Shown here: positions 16,392 through 25,154 of the stretch, piece by piece
Layout of the letters: each line of letters begins with the position of its first letter
Numbering within the stretch: position 1 is the first letter of the stretch
Origin: an uncultured Alistipes sp.
GTDB taxonomy: Bacteria > Bacteroidota > Bacteroidia > Bacteroidales > Rikenellaceae
DNA length: 64,000 bases
Assembly (NCBI GenBank): GCA_904502005.1
Contig: CAJGDC010000002.1
Location: forward strand, 7,091-71,090
Reading direction: 5' to 3'
Notes under the pieces: model-generated
What the model was told of the DNA's origin: nothing
Database searches by the model: none
Seen by the model: only the letters and a program-made list of their open reading frames with translations
Translations under genes and position numbers: made by a program

Positions 16392-17684
16392 CTATATAAA
16401 TATATATTTGAGTACAAAGAGTATTGCGAGAATATACATTGCAGGGGTAATCTTACTAAACTTACCACAAATCATATTCATCACCACATAGGAAATCATA
16501 CCAAGCAGAATACCGTTTGAAATTGAGTATGACAGTGGCATCATCACAATACAAACGAACGCCGGAATAGCCTCCGAGAAGTCGTCAAACGGAATCTTCA
16601 CAATAGGTTCCATCATCAGCAGACCCACGATAATAAGCGCAGGGGCTGTCGCAGCTGCAGGTATCGAGAGGAAGAGCGGCGAGAAGAATAGCGACACAGC
16701 AAAGCAGAGTGCCACAGAGAATGCAGTAAGACCCGAACGACCACCCTGAGCCACGCCTGCCGCACTCTCTACATATGTTGTAGTTGTAGATGTGCCGAGC
16801 ATTGCGCCAGCTGTTGTTGCAATAGCATCTGCCATAAACGCCTGCTTAAGGCGGTGGATATCTCCCTTCTCATCAACCATATGCGACTTCGTACACACAC
16901 CAATAAGTGTACCTACTGTATCAAACATATCGATAAAGAAGAAGGTAAAGACAATTATCAGCATATCCATCGTAAAGATATTCTCAAACTCAAACTGACA
17001 GCAGATTGAGCTGATAGACTCAGGCTTTGAGAGTACGCCCTTAAACTCTGTAACTCCCATCGGAATACCAATAAGCATTGTAATAAGAATACCTATAAGG
17101 ATTGCGCCAGGAACATTACGCATATACAGAAAGCCCGTGATTAGCAGTCCAATAAGGGCGAGCAGTGCAGAGCCAGAGGTTATATCGCCAAGAGCGACGA
17201 GCGTGGCCTCGTTGTTCACAATTACGCCGGCGCTATTAAAACCGATAAATGTGATAAAGAGTCCAATACCTACACCAATGGCTTTACGAAGATTAAGAGG
17301 TATCGCTTCTACAATCTTTTCACGGACATTTGTGATGGTAAGAAGTATAAAAATTATACCCTCAATAAGCACTGCCGTCAATGCAAACTGCCAGCTATAG
17401 CCCATACCCATACATACGCTATAGACAAAAAAGGCATTCAGTCCCATTCCCGGAGCGAGTCCAAATGGAAGCTTACCCAAAAATGCCATTGCCAGACAGC
17501 CGACAATTGCAGCTAACGCTGTAGCAGTAAAGACCGCACCACTAGACATCCCATCCAGTAGACTAAACATTGCAGGATTAACAGCAAGGATGTATGACAT
17601 TGTGAGGAATGTTGTTATTCCTGCCAAAATCTCCGTTCTAATAGTTGTTTGCGATGGGTCAAATCCAAATAATTTAGCAAGCAT
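16392..17684 (-). CDS. NCS2 (AzgA-type) purine permease
   Basis: Inner-membrane adenine/guanine/hypoxanthine:proton symporter family. 430 residues with about 12-13 hydrophobic segments. The AzgA-group features are ILAGITTFLTMSYILAVNP at the start, GLAPGMGLNAFFVY, TFFFIDMFDTVGTLIG and GTSTTTTYVESAAGVAQGG. ATG 17684 is chosen; a TTG two codons upstream is the only alternative. A well-formed promoter lies about 36 bases upstream, and ispF and pepD follow without a gap. The link between purine uptake and the MEP pathway is probably organisational only. Confidence 0.9.
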   Translation of the reverse strand: MLAKLFGFDPSQTTIRTEILAGITTFLTMSYILAVNPAMFSLLDGMSSGAVFTATALAAIVGCLAMAFLGKLPFGLAPGMGLNAFFVYSVCMGMGYSWQFALTAVLIEGIIFILLTITNVREKIVEAIPLNLRKAIGVGIGLFITFIGFNSAGVIVNNEATLVALGDITSGSALLALIGLLITGFLYMRNVPGAILIGILITMLIGIPMGVTEFKGVLSKPESISSICCQFEFENIFTMDMLIIVFTFFFIDMFDTVGTLIGVCTKSHMVDEKGDIHRLKQAFMADAIATTAGAMLGTSTTTTYVESAAGVAQGGRSGLTAFSVALCFAVSLFFSPLFLSIPAAATAPALIIVGLLMMEPIVKIPFDDFSEAIPAFVCIVMMPLSYSISNGILLGMISYVVMNMICGKFSKITPAMYILAILFVLKYIFI

Positions 17685-17719
17685 TATCAATTTATGTTGA
17701 TAGTAGTTATAAATTTAGG

Positions 17720-17751
17720 CAAATATAACAATAAGAAAGTAAAATAACAAA
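17720..17751 (-). promoter_or_regulatory. Promoter of the permease-ispF-pepD operon
   Basis: On the minus strand TTTG (17751-17748), 20 bases, TATATTTG (17727-17720). Confidence 0.8.
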
Positions 17752-17794
17752 TAGAAAAATAGACTCTATACAACTGCGAATAGCGATAACAATC

Positions 17795-17836
17795 AAAAAA
17801 GAGGTTGTTCAACAGCAACGAAGAACAACCTCTTTT
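17795..17836 (-). terminator. Terminator after the split phosphoesterase gene
   Basis: On the minus strand AAAGAGGTTGTTC pairs with GAACAACCTCTTT around a 12-base loop, followed by T residues. Confidence 0.9.
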
Positions 17837-17853
17837 ATGGTGGCATCAAAATA

Positions 17854-19233
17854 TTACTTCACCAATGAATAGTCGTAATCGCCTGTAATTGTAGATGTTG
17901 AGTAGGTTCTACCGAAGCGGTCAGTAGCCTCAACACGAACTGCAGCATTCTTATTCTTCAATGTATATTTATACATATTGAAGGCATTAGTGAGGTAGTT
18001 TGCACGTGTTCCACCGACGTGACCACGACCCACGACACCGATATGGTAGCCGATTGCCCACCAGTCCTGACTTGATGATGTAGATGGTTTTGTTGGGTTG
18101 CTCTCACTTGTACCTGCGCTTGGAGAAGACTTCTTATTTGGAATACGAGTCATCGTACCTGAGTAGACTCCATCCTCATAAACCTTTACAGTCCAGCTGT
18201 TATCGGTATTAAAGACATTTGCAAGCAACACGCCATCTCCGTGCTGTAGTGCAATATACTCATGAGGACCACCGCACTTCAGGTTACCACGGTAGAGGCG
18301 AATCTGGTAATCACGGTCGTTCATGCCGTTATTAACGCCCTTGTAATACCAATTCTTGATAGTATTACCCTCAATATCGTACACTCCATATCCATTTGGA
18401 CTACCATCACCATTAACCTTAGAGTACCACCAAGTACCGCAAACTGCAGCGTGAACGTGCTCATACACTCCGCCAGAGAGGGTCGGCTCGTTACGCATAT
18501 AGTGTGTATGGCCCGACATAATATGAGCCTCCTTATACTGCTTGAGCAGAGCAATAACCTTCTGAACATTCTGATTACTTGAGTTTGTAAGCGGAATATG
18601 CACACAGAAGATAACAAGCTTATCCTTAGGTACAAAGCTCAAATCCTGCTTAAGCCACTCATACTGCTCGTCTGTAAACTTCATTGAGTAGTCACTAGCG
18701 CTAGTAGTGCTATTCCACTGCATATTACGCATACACACAATATGCGCATCACCACGATTCCAAGAGTGATTTATCGGACCAAAAACATCCTCAAAGACAC
18801 GCTGAGCCTTGATATTATATGTAGACGAAGTTTCATCTGCAGAGATTGGTTGACCAGACTTAAAATAGGTATAATCGTGATTTCCCATAGTCTGATATAT
18901 AGGCATACCGATGTTATCTTTTGACATATGAGTACGAAGATGCGGCATCTGAGCTTCGCAGTTACGGCTACCTTCAGAATATGTCACATCACCCAGGGTG
19001 ACGCCATAGCAAGGATTATCCTTAGTCGCAGAGTGAGCCTTAATATCTGGCACACACTCATTATTGAAACGATTACGGTGGGTTGCATCCTTACACTGTG
19101 GATCGGCAAGACAGAAGAGTGAGAACTTATTCTCCTTACCACCAGCAAGCTTTGTAAGGGTAAAATTATAGACTGTCTTGGTCTTGCTATACTTTGTAAA
19201 GAATGCAGGCTGACCGTAGTTATTTGTAAGCAC
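17854..19233 (-). CDS. Calcineurin-like phosphoesterase, distal part of a gene split by an in-frame TAA
   Basis: Metallophosphoesterase domain plus the calcineurin-like C-terminal domain. Visible metal-site motifs are CLADPQCKD, TLGDVTYSEG, TMGNHDYTYF, VHIPLTN and MSGHTHYM. The protein is colinear with residues about 75-528 of the intact paralogue at 58756-60342. It is in the same frame as the upstream ORF (19243-21438) and separated from it only by TAA at 19243-19245 and nine bases. The only plausible independent start is GTG 19233, which would leave it without a signal peptide. Most likely it is the 3' half of a nonsense-mutated gene; reinitiation or readthrough cannot be excluded. Confidence 0.75.
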   Translation of the reverse strand: MLTNNYGQPAFFTKYSKTKTVYNFTLTKLAGGKENKFSLFCLADPQCKDATHRNRFNNECVPDIKAHSATKDNPCYGVTLGDVTYSEGSRNCEAQMPHLRTHMSKDNIGMPIYQTMGNHDYTYFKSGQPISADETSSTYNIKAQRVFEDVFGPINHSWNRGDAHIVCMRNMQWNSTTSASDYSMKFTDEQYEWLKQDLSFVPKDKLVIFCVHIPLTNSSNQNVQKVIALLKQYKEAHIMSGHTHYMRNEPTLSGGVYEHVHAAVCGTWWYSKVNGDGSPNGYGVYDIEGNTIKNWYYKGVNNGMNDRDYQIRLYRGNLKCGGPHEYIALQHGDGVLLANVFNTDNSWTVKVYEDGVYSGTMTRIPNKKSSPSAGTSESNPTKPSTSSSQDWWAIGYHIGVVGRGHVGGTRANYLTNAFNMYKYTLKNKNAAVRVEATDRFGRTYSTSTITGDYDYSLVK

Positions 19234-19242
19234 CTGACAATC

Positions 19243-21438
19243 TTAAGGTATTGAATAGTAGATATACCATGCATCGCTATGTGGCTCAATGGTATATGTT
19301 CCATCGGCAGCAGTTTGAACAACTGTATATCCATCTGAAACACTAACACCAGCAGCTGGGGTACCATCATTGTAAGTAATTGTACCTGTTGCCATTGGTA
19401 CAGCAGGAGCATCCTCAAGAGCTGTTACAAAGACACGAATATCATCCAAGAACATTCGGTTTGTTGCATCCGCAGCAAGTGCACCACCCAACGCAACTGA
19501 AGAACCAGAAGGTACGCCTGTAAGAGTTACGGTATACTCCTTCCAATCAGAGACATAGTCACCCTCAACAGTTAGATGCTCTTCATCTGCTACAGCCTTA
19601 TATGACAACACATTATCGCTTGCAATAGTAGCACCAGTGAGGGCCTTTACTGCCATATATCGCTCCTCTGTATACTTCTCTACTGTCAGCAAATCGTTTG
19701 CTCCGTATGGAGCTGCATTAAAGACAACCTTAAGAGTTGCAAGTTTGCCCTTTGGAATAGAGTTTAACACTGGAGTACAAACAAACGCACGGTTTGCTGT
19801 TGTACCAATCTTCAAGAAACCAGAGCGAGCACAAATAGCACCAGCTTTGCTTCCAATCCAACCCCAATCCTTAACACCCATCTCGTCAATAAGGCCACCA
19901 AGAGTGTTAAACAGGCCAATCTCAGTTCCACCGTCTACAGTATAGTAACCACTGTTGCTTGCAGTAATCTCACCCTTAACATCAACGCCGTCAAAAGAGG
20001 TCAACTTATTTCGGTCTGTGCGAGAGATACCCGCAGCACGAGCACCACCCTCACCGGCATAGACAAGACCTGCAAAGTTCTCAAATACAATCATATCGCC
20101 CGGCTTTGCATTTGAAGTGACAATATTCTTCTTATCTGCAACAGGAGCCTTAGTGGTTATTTGTACTGGTTTAGTATTAGAGTAGTTATCAGTGGTATTT
20201 GTAACCTTAGTATAGTAAGTTGTTGCAGGCTCCAAACCTCCAAAGACAAAGCGAGGTGGGCAAGTTTTCGCATTGAAAAGAGCCTTATTATCAGCCAAGT
20301 TCTTCTGTACCGGAGCAACACTAACAACAAGATCTGTACATGCCTCGTCACGGTAAAGAGCAACCTTATACTGCTTTGTAATATCTACTGTGTAATCCGC
20401 ACTCTGATTTGGAATTATCTGATCAATATATGGTATATTAGACGCTGTAATTGTCCAACCAATAGCAATTGTAGAGTCTGTAACTCTCACGGCACGAACA
20501 TTGAGTTTATCATCTACCTCTGGTTCTGGATCCGGATCTGGCTGAGGAATTGAACTTCCTAAGCTGTAATAGTACTCGCCCGACTGAATCTTCTCCAAAT
20601 TGTTCACCTCAGTAAATTTCTCAACCGAAAGTTCCACCTTCTGCACCTGTCCCGCCTCAAACTTCTCAGGTGTATGACAGAACGTATAGACACCCTCGTC
20701 TGTTAGCACAGCAAATGTAACCTTACCATCAGCACTCTTAAGGTCTACAGCTGCTATAGATGCCCAACCAGTTGCATTCTTTCCCTTTACACGTGACTGA
20801 TAGTTAAGCACAAGGTTCTTTGTATCCAGGTCACGGATAACACCAGAGCCAAGCTCTATACTTCCCTTACCAGCAATACCAACCTTCTCACTCTCAACGG
20901 TTACCGACCAAATCTCTCGCTCCGCTGGCAGTGTAATATCAAACAACACAACCGCCGCCGCAGGAGATAGTATAAAGTCTGTAGAGCCATTAGCGGATCC
21001 AACCAAAACTACCTTATCCTTAACGTCAGTACCACGTGCTGAGCTATAGTTCTGCTCCGCAGGGATTTTGGCAACCACCTTACCAGAAGATAGCGATACT
21101 GCCGATGATGGATATACGGCATATAGAGTCTCTGCTGAAGGTGCAAACGAGCCTGCAAAGGTACCATTAACACTACCCGCACCACGCTTGATAGTAAACT
21201 CTGAACCCTTTGTTAAATCTGTGATAGCAATCTTATCCTTAGCACCCCAGAAGGCCGAAAACTCCTCATCACTACCAATTAGCGCACTCACTCGAGTTGA
21301 GGCTTCAATCTCAGCTGTCACCTGCTCAATAACAGTTGGCTCGCCACCAATAGGCGTATCATCAATCTCACCACCACCTGTCTGACACGCCACAAAAGCC
21401 GATATGCAAAACAGTAATATTATGCCAATTTTCTTCAT
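19243..21438 (-). CDS. Fimbrillin-like lipoprotein, proximal part of a gene split by an in-frame TAA
   Basis: 731 residues. The lipoprotein signal ends AFVAC (Cys about 18). A fimbrillin-like beta domain (about 35-280: ...FWGAKDKIAITD..., YAVYPSSAV) is followed by fibronectin-III-like (about 305-425) and jelly-roll-like (about 430-675) regions. The last 45 residues, TGTITYNDGTPAAGVSVSDG onward to YIYYSIP, are the start of the calcineurin N-terminal domain. The paralogue at 58756 continues YVYYSLPAEYRVPL here, but this gene reads TAA and then DCQVLTNNYGQPAFF in the same frame. The intact protein would be about 1,195 residues. A good promoter at 21471-21502 suggests the locus is still transcribed. 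Confidence 0.75.
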   Translation of the reverse strand: MKKIGIILLFCISAFVACQTGGGEIDDTPIGGEPTVIEQVTAEIEASTRVSALIGSDEEFSAFWGAKDKIAITDLTKGSEFTIKRGAGSVNGTFAGSFAPSAETLYAVYPSSAVSLSSGKVVAKIPAEQNYSSARGTDVKDKVVLVGSANGSTDFILSPAAAVVLFDITLPAEREIWSVTVESEKVGIAGKGSIELGSGVIRDLDTKNLVLNYQSRVKGKNATGWASIAAVDLKSADGKVTFAVLTDEGVYTFCHTPEKFEAGQVQKVELSVEKFTEVNNLEKIQSGEYYYSLGSSIPQPDPDPEPEVDDKLNVRAVRVTDSTIAIGWTITASNIPYIDQIIPNQSADYTVDITKQYKVALYRDEACTDLVVSVAPVQKNLADNKALFNAKTCPPRFVFGGLEPATTYYTKVTNTTDNYSNTKPVQITTKAPVADKKNIVTSNAKPGDMIVFENFAGLVYAGEGGARAAGISRTDRNKLTSFDGVDVKGEITASNSGYYTVDGGTEIGLFNTLGGLIDEMGVKDWGWIGSKAGAICARSGFLKIGTTANRAFVCTPVLNSIPKGKLATLKVVFNAAPYGANDLLTVEKYTEERYMAVKALTGATIASDNVLSYKAVADEEHLTVEGDYVSDWKEYTVTLTGVPSGSSVALGGALAADATNRMFLDDIRVFVTALEDAPAVPMATGTITYNDGTPAAGVSVSDGYTVVQTAADGTYTIEPHSDAWYIYYSIP

Positions 21439-21470
21439 AAATAGTATTTTAGATTAAGTGTTTAATTGAG

Positions 21471-21502
21471 CAAAGGTATAGATAATTTACCATTTTTACA
21501 AA
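21471..21502 (-). promoter_or_regulatory. Promoter of the split phosphoesterase lipoprotein gene
   Basis: On the minus strand TTTG (21502-21499), 20 bases, TACCTTTG (21478-21471), about 32 bases before the ATG. Confidence 0.8.
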
Positions 21503-21520
21503 TTTTCATCCACTCTTGTC

Positions 21521-21538
21521 TGCGGAGGATACTGGATT
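21521..21538. repeat. 18-bp duplicate of the tRNA-Ser 3' end (att-like)
   Basis: TGCGGAGGATACTGGATT is identical to 21744-21761, which covers the 3' end of tRNA-Ser on the minus strand; the copies are 223 bp apart. Next to it are a GC-rich stretch and nested inverted repeats (ACTGGAT with ATCCAGT, GCAGG with CCTGC). Confidence 0.7.
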
Positions 21539-21618
21539 GGCTACTGCGCAGGCAAACCTGCTCCGTGACGCCCATCCAGTCCGCTCGCCGCGGAGGCCCT
21601 TGCAAACAAGAAATCACA

Positions 21619-21728
21619 TCGCAAACGACCCCTGACGGAGTACTTTTTTGTTTTTATGATCATCTGGAGAATAGATTCTCCACTATCCTAAAAACAAAAA
21701 AACTTCTGCATTGCAGAAGTCGTTTGCG
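21619..21728. repeat. Nested inverted repeats downstream of tRNA-Ser
   Basis: Outer arms TCGCAAACGAC (21619-21629) and GTCGTTTGCG (21719-21728) enclose a perfect 13-bp pair (21644-21656 with 21689-21701) and an inner GGAGAAT/ATTCTCC pair. No coding sequence is seen here. Confidence 0.75.
21696..21720 (-). terminator. Terminator of tRNA-Ser
   Basis: On the minus strand ACTTCTGCA pairs with TGCAGAAGT across one base, followed by TTTTTTTG. It lies 26 bases after the tRNA. Confidence 0.88.
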
Positions 21729-21745
21729 GTGAGATTTCACCTTTG

Positions 21746-21832
21746 CGGAGGATACTGGATTCGAACCAGTGGATACCTTACGATATCGGCAGTTTAGCAA
21801 ACTGCTGGTTTAAGCCACTCACCCAACCCTCC
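21746..21832 (-). tRNA. tRNA-Ser (anticodon GCT)
   Basis: The minus strand folds as an 87-nt class II tRNA. Acceptor GGAGGGT pairs with ATCCTCC (discriminator G), the anticodon arm is CAGTT-TGCTAAA-CTG with anticodon GCT, there is a long variable arm, and the T-loop is GGTTCGAATCC. CCA is not encoded. It reads AGC/AGU codons. Confidence 0.95.
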
Positions 21833-21969
21833 TGATATGTTTTTCAATAACGTGGCACAAAAGTACTCTTTTTTTTTGAATCTCCAAAATTATTTATACT
21901 TTTTTTTGAAAAATTAACTTTAACCGATATTTATACCTTCTATATATAGTATTTTTGGAGAAAAATTTG

Positions 21970-21977
21970 TATCTTTG
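21970..21977 (+). promoter_or_regulatory. -7 box of the suf operon
   Basis: TATCTTTG, seven bases before the sufB ATG. The upstream TTTG at 21954 is too close to be a normal -33 box, so only the -7 element is clear. Confidence 0.6.
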
Positions 21978-21984
21978 CGCGATT

Positions 21985-23433
21985 ATGAACAAGAATAGTG
22001 AACAAGATATTTTACAGGACTTAGAGAGTAGGGAGTATCAGTACGGTTTTACATCCGACATCGAGACTCACCACTTTCCTACGGGCATAAACGAGGATAT
22101 TGTCCGTGCTATCTCTGCACGCAAAGGCGAGCCAGGGTGGATGACTGAGTATCGTCTTAAGGCTTTTAAGCATTGGCAGACAATGAGTTTACCAACATGG
22201 GCACACCTCAACATCCCAGAGATAGATTTTCAGAAGATTATTTACTACGCCGAACCGAAGGTCAAAAAGCCACTTAACTCAATGGACGAGGTTGATCCGG
22301 AGCTCAAGCGTACATTTGACAAGCTCGGCATTCCGCTTGAGGAGCAGATGGCATTGGCAGGTGTGGCAGTAGATGCGGTACTTGACTCTATATCGGTCAA
22401 GACCACCTTCCGCGAGACCCTTGCTCAGAAGGGTATTATCTTCTGTTCGATCTCGGAGGCAATCAAAGAGCACCCCGATTTGGTGCGCAAATATTTGGGC
22501 TCTGTTGTAAGTTACGCCGACAACTTCTATGCAGCACTCAATGCAGCGGTCTTCTCTGACGGTTCATTCTGCTACATTCCAAAGGGTGTGCGTTGTCCAA
22601 TGGAGTTATCTACCTACTTCCGCATCAATGCTCGCGGCACAGGTCAGTTTGAACGTACGCTTATTGTGGCAGACGAGGGGTCGTATGTGAGCTACCTTGA
22701 GGGTTGCACAGCTCCGCAGCGCGATGAGAATCAGCTTCACGCTGCAGTTGTAGAGATTATCGTAGAGCGCGATGCTGAGGTTAAGTACTCAACGGTACAG
22801 AACTGGTATCCAGGCGACAAAGAGGGACGTGGAGGTGTCTATAACTTCGTCACCAAGCGTGGTATATGTCACGAAAATGCACGTTTGTCATGGACTCAAG
22901 TAGAGACCGGTTCGGCAATTACGTGGAAATACCCAAGCTGTGTGCTTGCAGGTGACAACTCCGTGGGAGAGTTTTACTCTGTAGCGATGACCAACAACTA
23001 CCAGCAGGCGGATACGGGTACAAAGATGATACACCTTGGTCGCAACACTCGCTCGCGTATTGTCTCAAAGGGTATCAGCGCAGGACGAAGCGAAAACTCA
23101 TACCGTGGACTTGTGAAGATTGGACCAAAGGCTGAAAATGCACGCAATTACTCTCAGTGCGACTCGTTGCTTATTGGTGACAAGTGCGGTGCACATACAT
23201 TCCCGCATATAGATTGCAAGAATCGCACAGCTATGCTAGAACATGAGGCGACAACCTCTAAAATTTCAGAGGAGCAGCTCTTCTACTGCAACCAGCGCGG
23301 AATATCCACCGAGGATGCTGTAGGACTTATCGTAAACGGATATGCACGCGAGGTACTTGCAAAGCTTCCGATGGAGTTTGCCGTAGAGGCACAGAAACTA
23401 CTTGCCATAAGCCTTGAGGGCAGCGTGGGATAG
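21985..23433 (+). CDS. sufB: Fe-S cluster assembly scaffold protein SufB
   Basis: Core scaffold on which Fe-S clusters are built by the SufBCD complex. The 482-residue protein has the [27 protein letters not shown] and [10 protein letters not shown] segments, the beta-helix core and the C-terminal [20 protein letters not shown], all characteristic of SufB. ATG 21985 is chosen because the -7 box lies just upstream and the protein then begins as usual; an upstream in-frame ATG would lie before the promoter. It begins a sufB-C-D-S-tmk-doxX series; a 143-bp gap with AGCC-type repeats separates it from sufC. Confidence 0.97.
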   Translation: MNKNSEQDILQDLESREYQYGFTSDIETHHFPTGINEDIVRAISARKGEPGWMTEYRLKAFKHWQTMSLPTWAHLNIPEIDFQKIIYYAEPKVKKPLNSMDEVDPELKRTFDKLGIPLEEQMALAGVAVDAVLDSISVKTTFRETLAQKGIIFCSISEAIKEHPDLVRKYLGSVVSYADNFYAALNAAVFSDGSFCYIPKGVRCPMELSTYFRINARGTGQFERTLIVADEGSYVSYLEGCTAPQRDENQLHAAVVEIIVERDAEVKYSTVQNWYPGDKEGRGGVYNFVTKRGICHENARLSWTQVETGSAITWKYPSCVLAGDNSVGEFYSVAMTNNYQQADTGTKMIHLGRNTRSRIVSKGISAGRSENSYRGLVKIGPKAENARNYSQCDSLLIGDKCGAHTFPHIDCKNRTAMLEHEATTSKISEEQLFYCNQRGISTEDAVGLIVNGYAREVLAKLPMEFAVEAQKLLAISLEGSVG

Positions 23434-23440
23434 CGAGCCG

Positions 23441-23460
23441 TTAGCCATTAGCCATTAGCC
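23441..23460 (+). repeat. TTAGCCA heptamer array
   Basis: Nearly three tandem copies of TTAGCCA directly follow sufB. A hairpin (GTCGG-TAAA-CCGAC, 23471-23484) without a T-run follows. Confidence 0.85.
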
Positions 23461-23540
23461 TTGTGTAGGAGTCGGTAAACCGACAGGTATAGAGAGTGCT
23501 AATAATAAAAGAATTTGAATATTAAAAAATGGTTGTTGGA

Positions 23541-23572
23541 AGCCAAAGGCCAACAGCCAATAGCCAAAAGCT
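23541..23572 (+). repeat. Imperfect AGCCAAx repeats before sufC
   Basis: Degenerate 7-mers of the AGCCAAA/AGCCAAT type end five bases before the sufC ATG. Confidence 0.75.
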
Positions 23573-23576
23573 AAAT

Positions 23577-24329
23577 ATGTTAAAGATAGAGAATTTACAC
23601 GCCACAGTAGGCGATAAAGAGATACTTCGAGGAATAAACCTTGAGGTTAAGGCGGGTGAGGTTCACGCCATAATGGGACCTAATGGCTCGGGCAAGAGTA
23701 CTCTTGCATCAGTGCTTGCAGGCAATGAGAAATTTACAGTGACTGCGGGTCAAGTGAGCTTTATGGGCGAAAAACTACTGGAGGTGCCTATTGAGGAGCG
23801 CGCTCGTATGGGACTATTCCTCGGTTTTCAGTACCCCGTAGAGATTCCGGGTGTTACAATGGCCAACTTTATGAAGATGGCCGTCAATGAGAAGCGTAAG
23901 CATGCTGGCCTTGAGCCTCTTACAGCATCTGAGTTCCTTAAGATGATGCGTGAGAAGAGCGCTATCGTAGAGCTTGACAGCAAGCTCACTGCTCGTGCCG
24001 TAAATGAGGGTTTCTCCGGCGGAGAGAAGAAGAAGAATGAGATCTTCCAAATGGCTATGCTTGAGCCCAAGCTCGCTATCCTTGACGAGACAGACTCTGG
24101 TCTTGATATTGATGCACTGAGAATTGTTGCAACAGGTGTTACACGTCTTAAGAGTGCAGATAATGCAACCGTAGTAATTACCCACTACCAGCGCCTGCTT
24201 GACTATATCGTACCTGATTATGTCCATGTGCTCTACAAGGGTAGAATCATATACTCTGGCGATAAGAGTCTTGCGCTGAAGCTTGAGAAGGAGGGTTACG
24301 ATTGGCTTATAAACGATTACCGTGAGTAG
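23577..24329 (+). CDS. sufC: Fe-S cluster assembly ATPase SufC
   Basis: ABC-type ATPase that drives conformational change of SufB-SufD during cluster assembly. Walker A GPNGSGKST lies near residues 34-42. The signature is FSGGEKKKNE, Walker B is LAILDETDSGLD, and the H-loop is VITHYQRLL. 250 residues is the normal size. ATG 23577 starts the conserved MLKIENLHA; an upstream ATG would translate the repeat region. sufD follows through TAGTATG. Confidence 0.97.
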   Translation: MLKIENLHATVGDKEILRGINLEVKAGEVHAIMGPNGSGKSTLASVLAGNEKFTVTAGQVSFMGEKLLEVPIEERARMGLFLGFQYPVEIPGVTMANFMKMAVNEKRKHAGLEPLTASEFLKMMREKSAIVELDSKLTARAVNEGFSGGEKKKNEIFQMAMLEPKLAILDETDSGLDIDALRIVATGVTRLKSADNATVVITHYQRLLDYIVPDYVHVLYKGRIIYSGDKSLALKLEKEGYDWLINDYRE

Positions 24330-24330
24330 T

Positions 24331-25152
24331 ATGACCATTGCTGATTATATATCTTCGGGTGCAATCAAGCCCTACAATGGGGGTGTTATAGATAACAGCA
24401 TTGACACCTCTGCCCCATTTTTAGCACTCAATCCCAAGTTGTTGAACATTGAGCTATGTGCTGGCATAAAGGCACGTTTGATAATTGTCTGCACGGAATC
24501 TTCAACTGCATCTGTTGAGATTACTCTGAATGAGGGTGCTCGGCTTGATGTTGTAGAGCTATATCTTGCTGACAGTCATGTTGCCGTTACTGCCCACCAA
24601 CACCAAGACTCATCTCTAAACGTCTTCTCGGCTCTGCTCAGTAGTAGCAATGTTGGTTACACACATCTGCTTGAGGGTCAGCATGCTAACAACACTCTAA
24701 ATGCGCTGTATATAGCCACCGGTAGCGACCATGCAACTATAAATCTTAATACACGCCATATGGTTGCTGACTGCACAAGTCGCTCGCTTATCAAGGGTAT
24801 TGCTGCGCACAAAGCTACAGGAGAGTTCCGAGGATTGGTATATGTAGCCCCTGATGCGCAGCGTACTGATGCACAGCAACAGAGTCGCAACATAGAGCTT
24901 GATAATGCACACATTGTCTCACTACCACAACTTGAGATTTACGCCGATGATGTTCGCTGTTCACACGGTTCAACAGTCGGCTATGAGGATAAGGATGCTC
25001 TTTTCTACATGCGTCAGAGGGGTATTGATGAGGTTACAGCTCGCCGTCTACAGATTGAAGGCTTTATTCAGGATGTAGTTATGCACTGTTCATTAGAGCC
25101 TATATGCAGCCTTGTTCGTGATGCTGTAACTGACAAATTAACAGAGATTTAG
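24331..25152 (+). CDS. sufD: Fe-S cluster assembly protein SufD, short form
   Basis: Partner of SufB and SufC in the scaffold complex. 273 residues, against about 420-450 for typical SufD; most of the N-terminal helical domain appears missing while the beta-helix core is kept. Conserved blocks are GEFRGLVYVAPDAQRTDAQQ, RCSHGSTVGYEDKDALFYM and the conserved RQRGI. Start ATG 24331 lies one base after the sufC stop; a GTG nine bases upstream is less likely. The next gene starts two bases after its stop. Confidence 0.9.
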   Translation: MTIADYISSGAIKPYNGGVIDNSIDTSAPFLALNPKLLNIELCAGIKARLIIVCTESSTASVEITLNEGARLDVVELYLADSHVAVTAHQHQDSSLNVFSALLSSSNVGYTHLLEGQHANNTLNALYIATGSDHATINLNTRHMVADCTSRSLIKGIAAHKATGEFRGLVYVAPDAQRTDAQQQSRNIELDNAHIVSLPQLEIYADDVRCSHGSTVGYEDKDALFYMRQRGIDEVTARRLQIEGFIQDVVMHCSLEPICSLVRDAVTDKLTEI

Positions 25153-25154
25153 AG

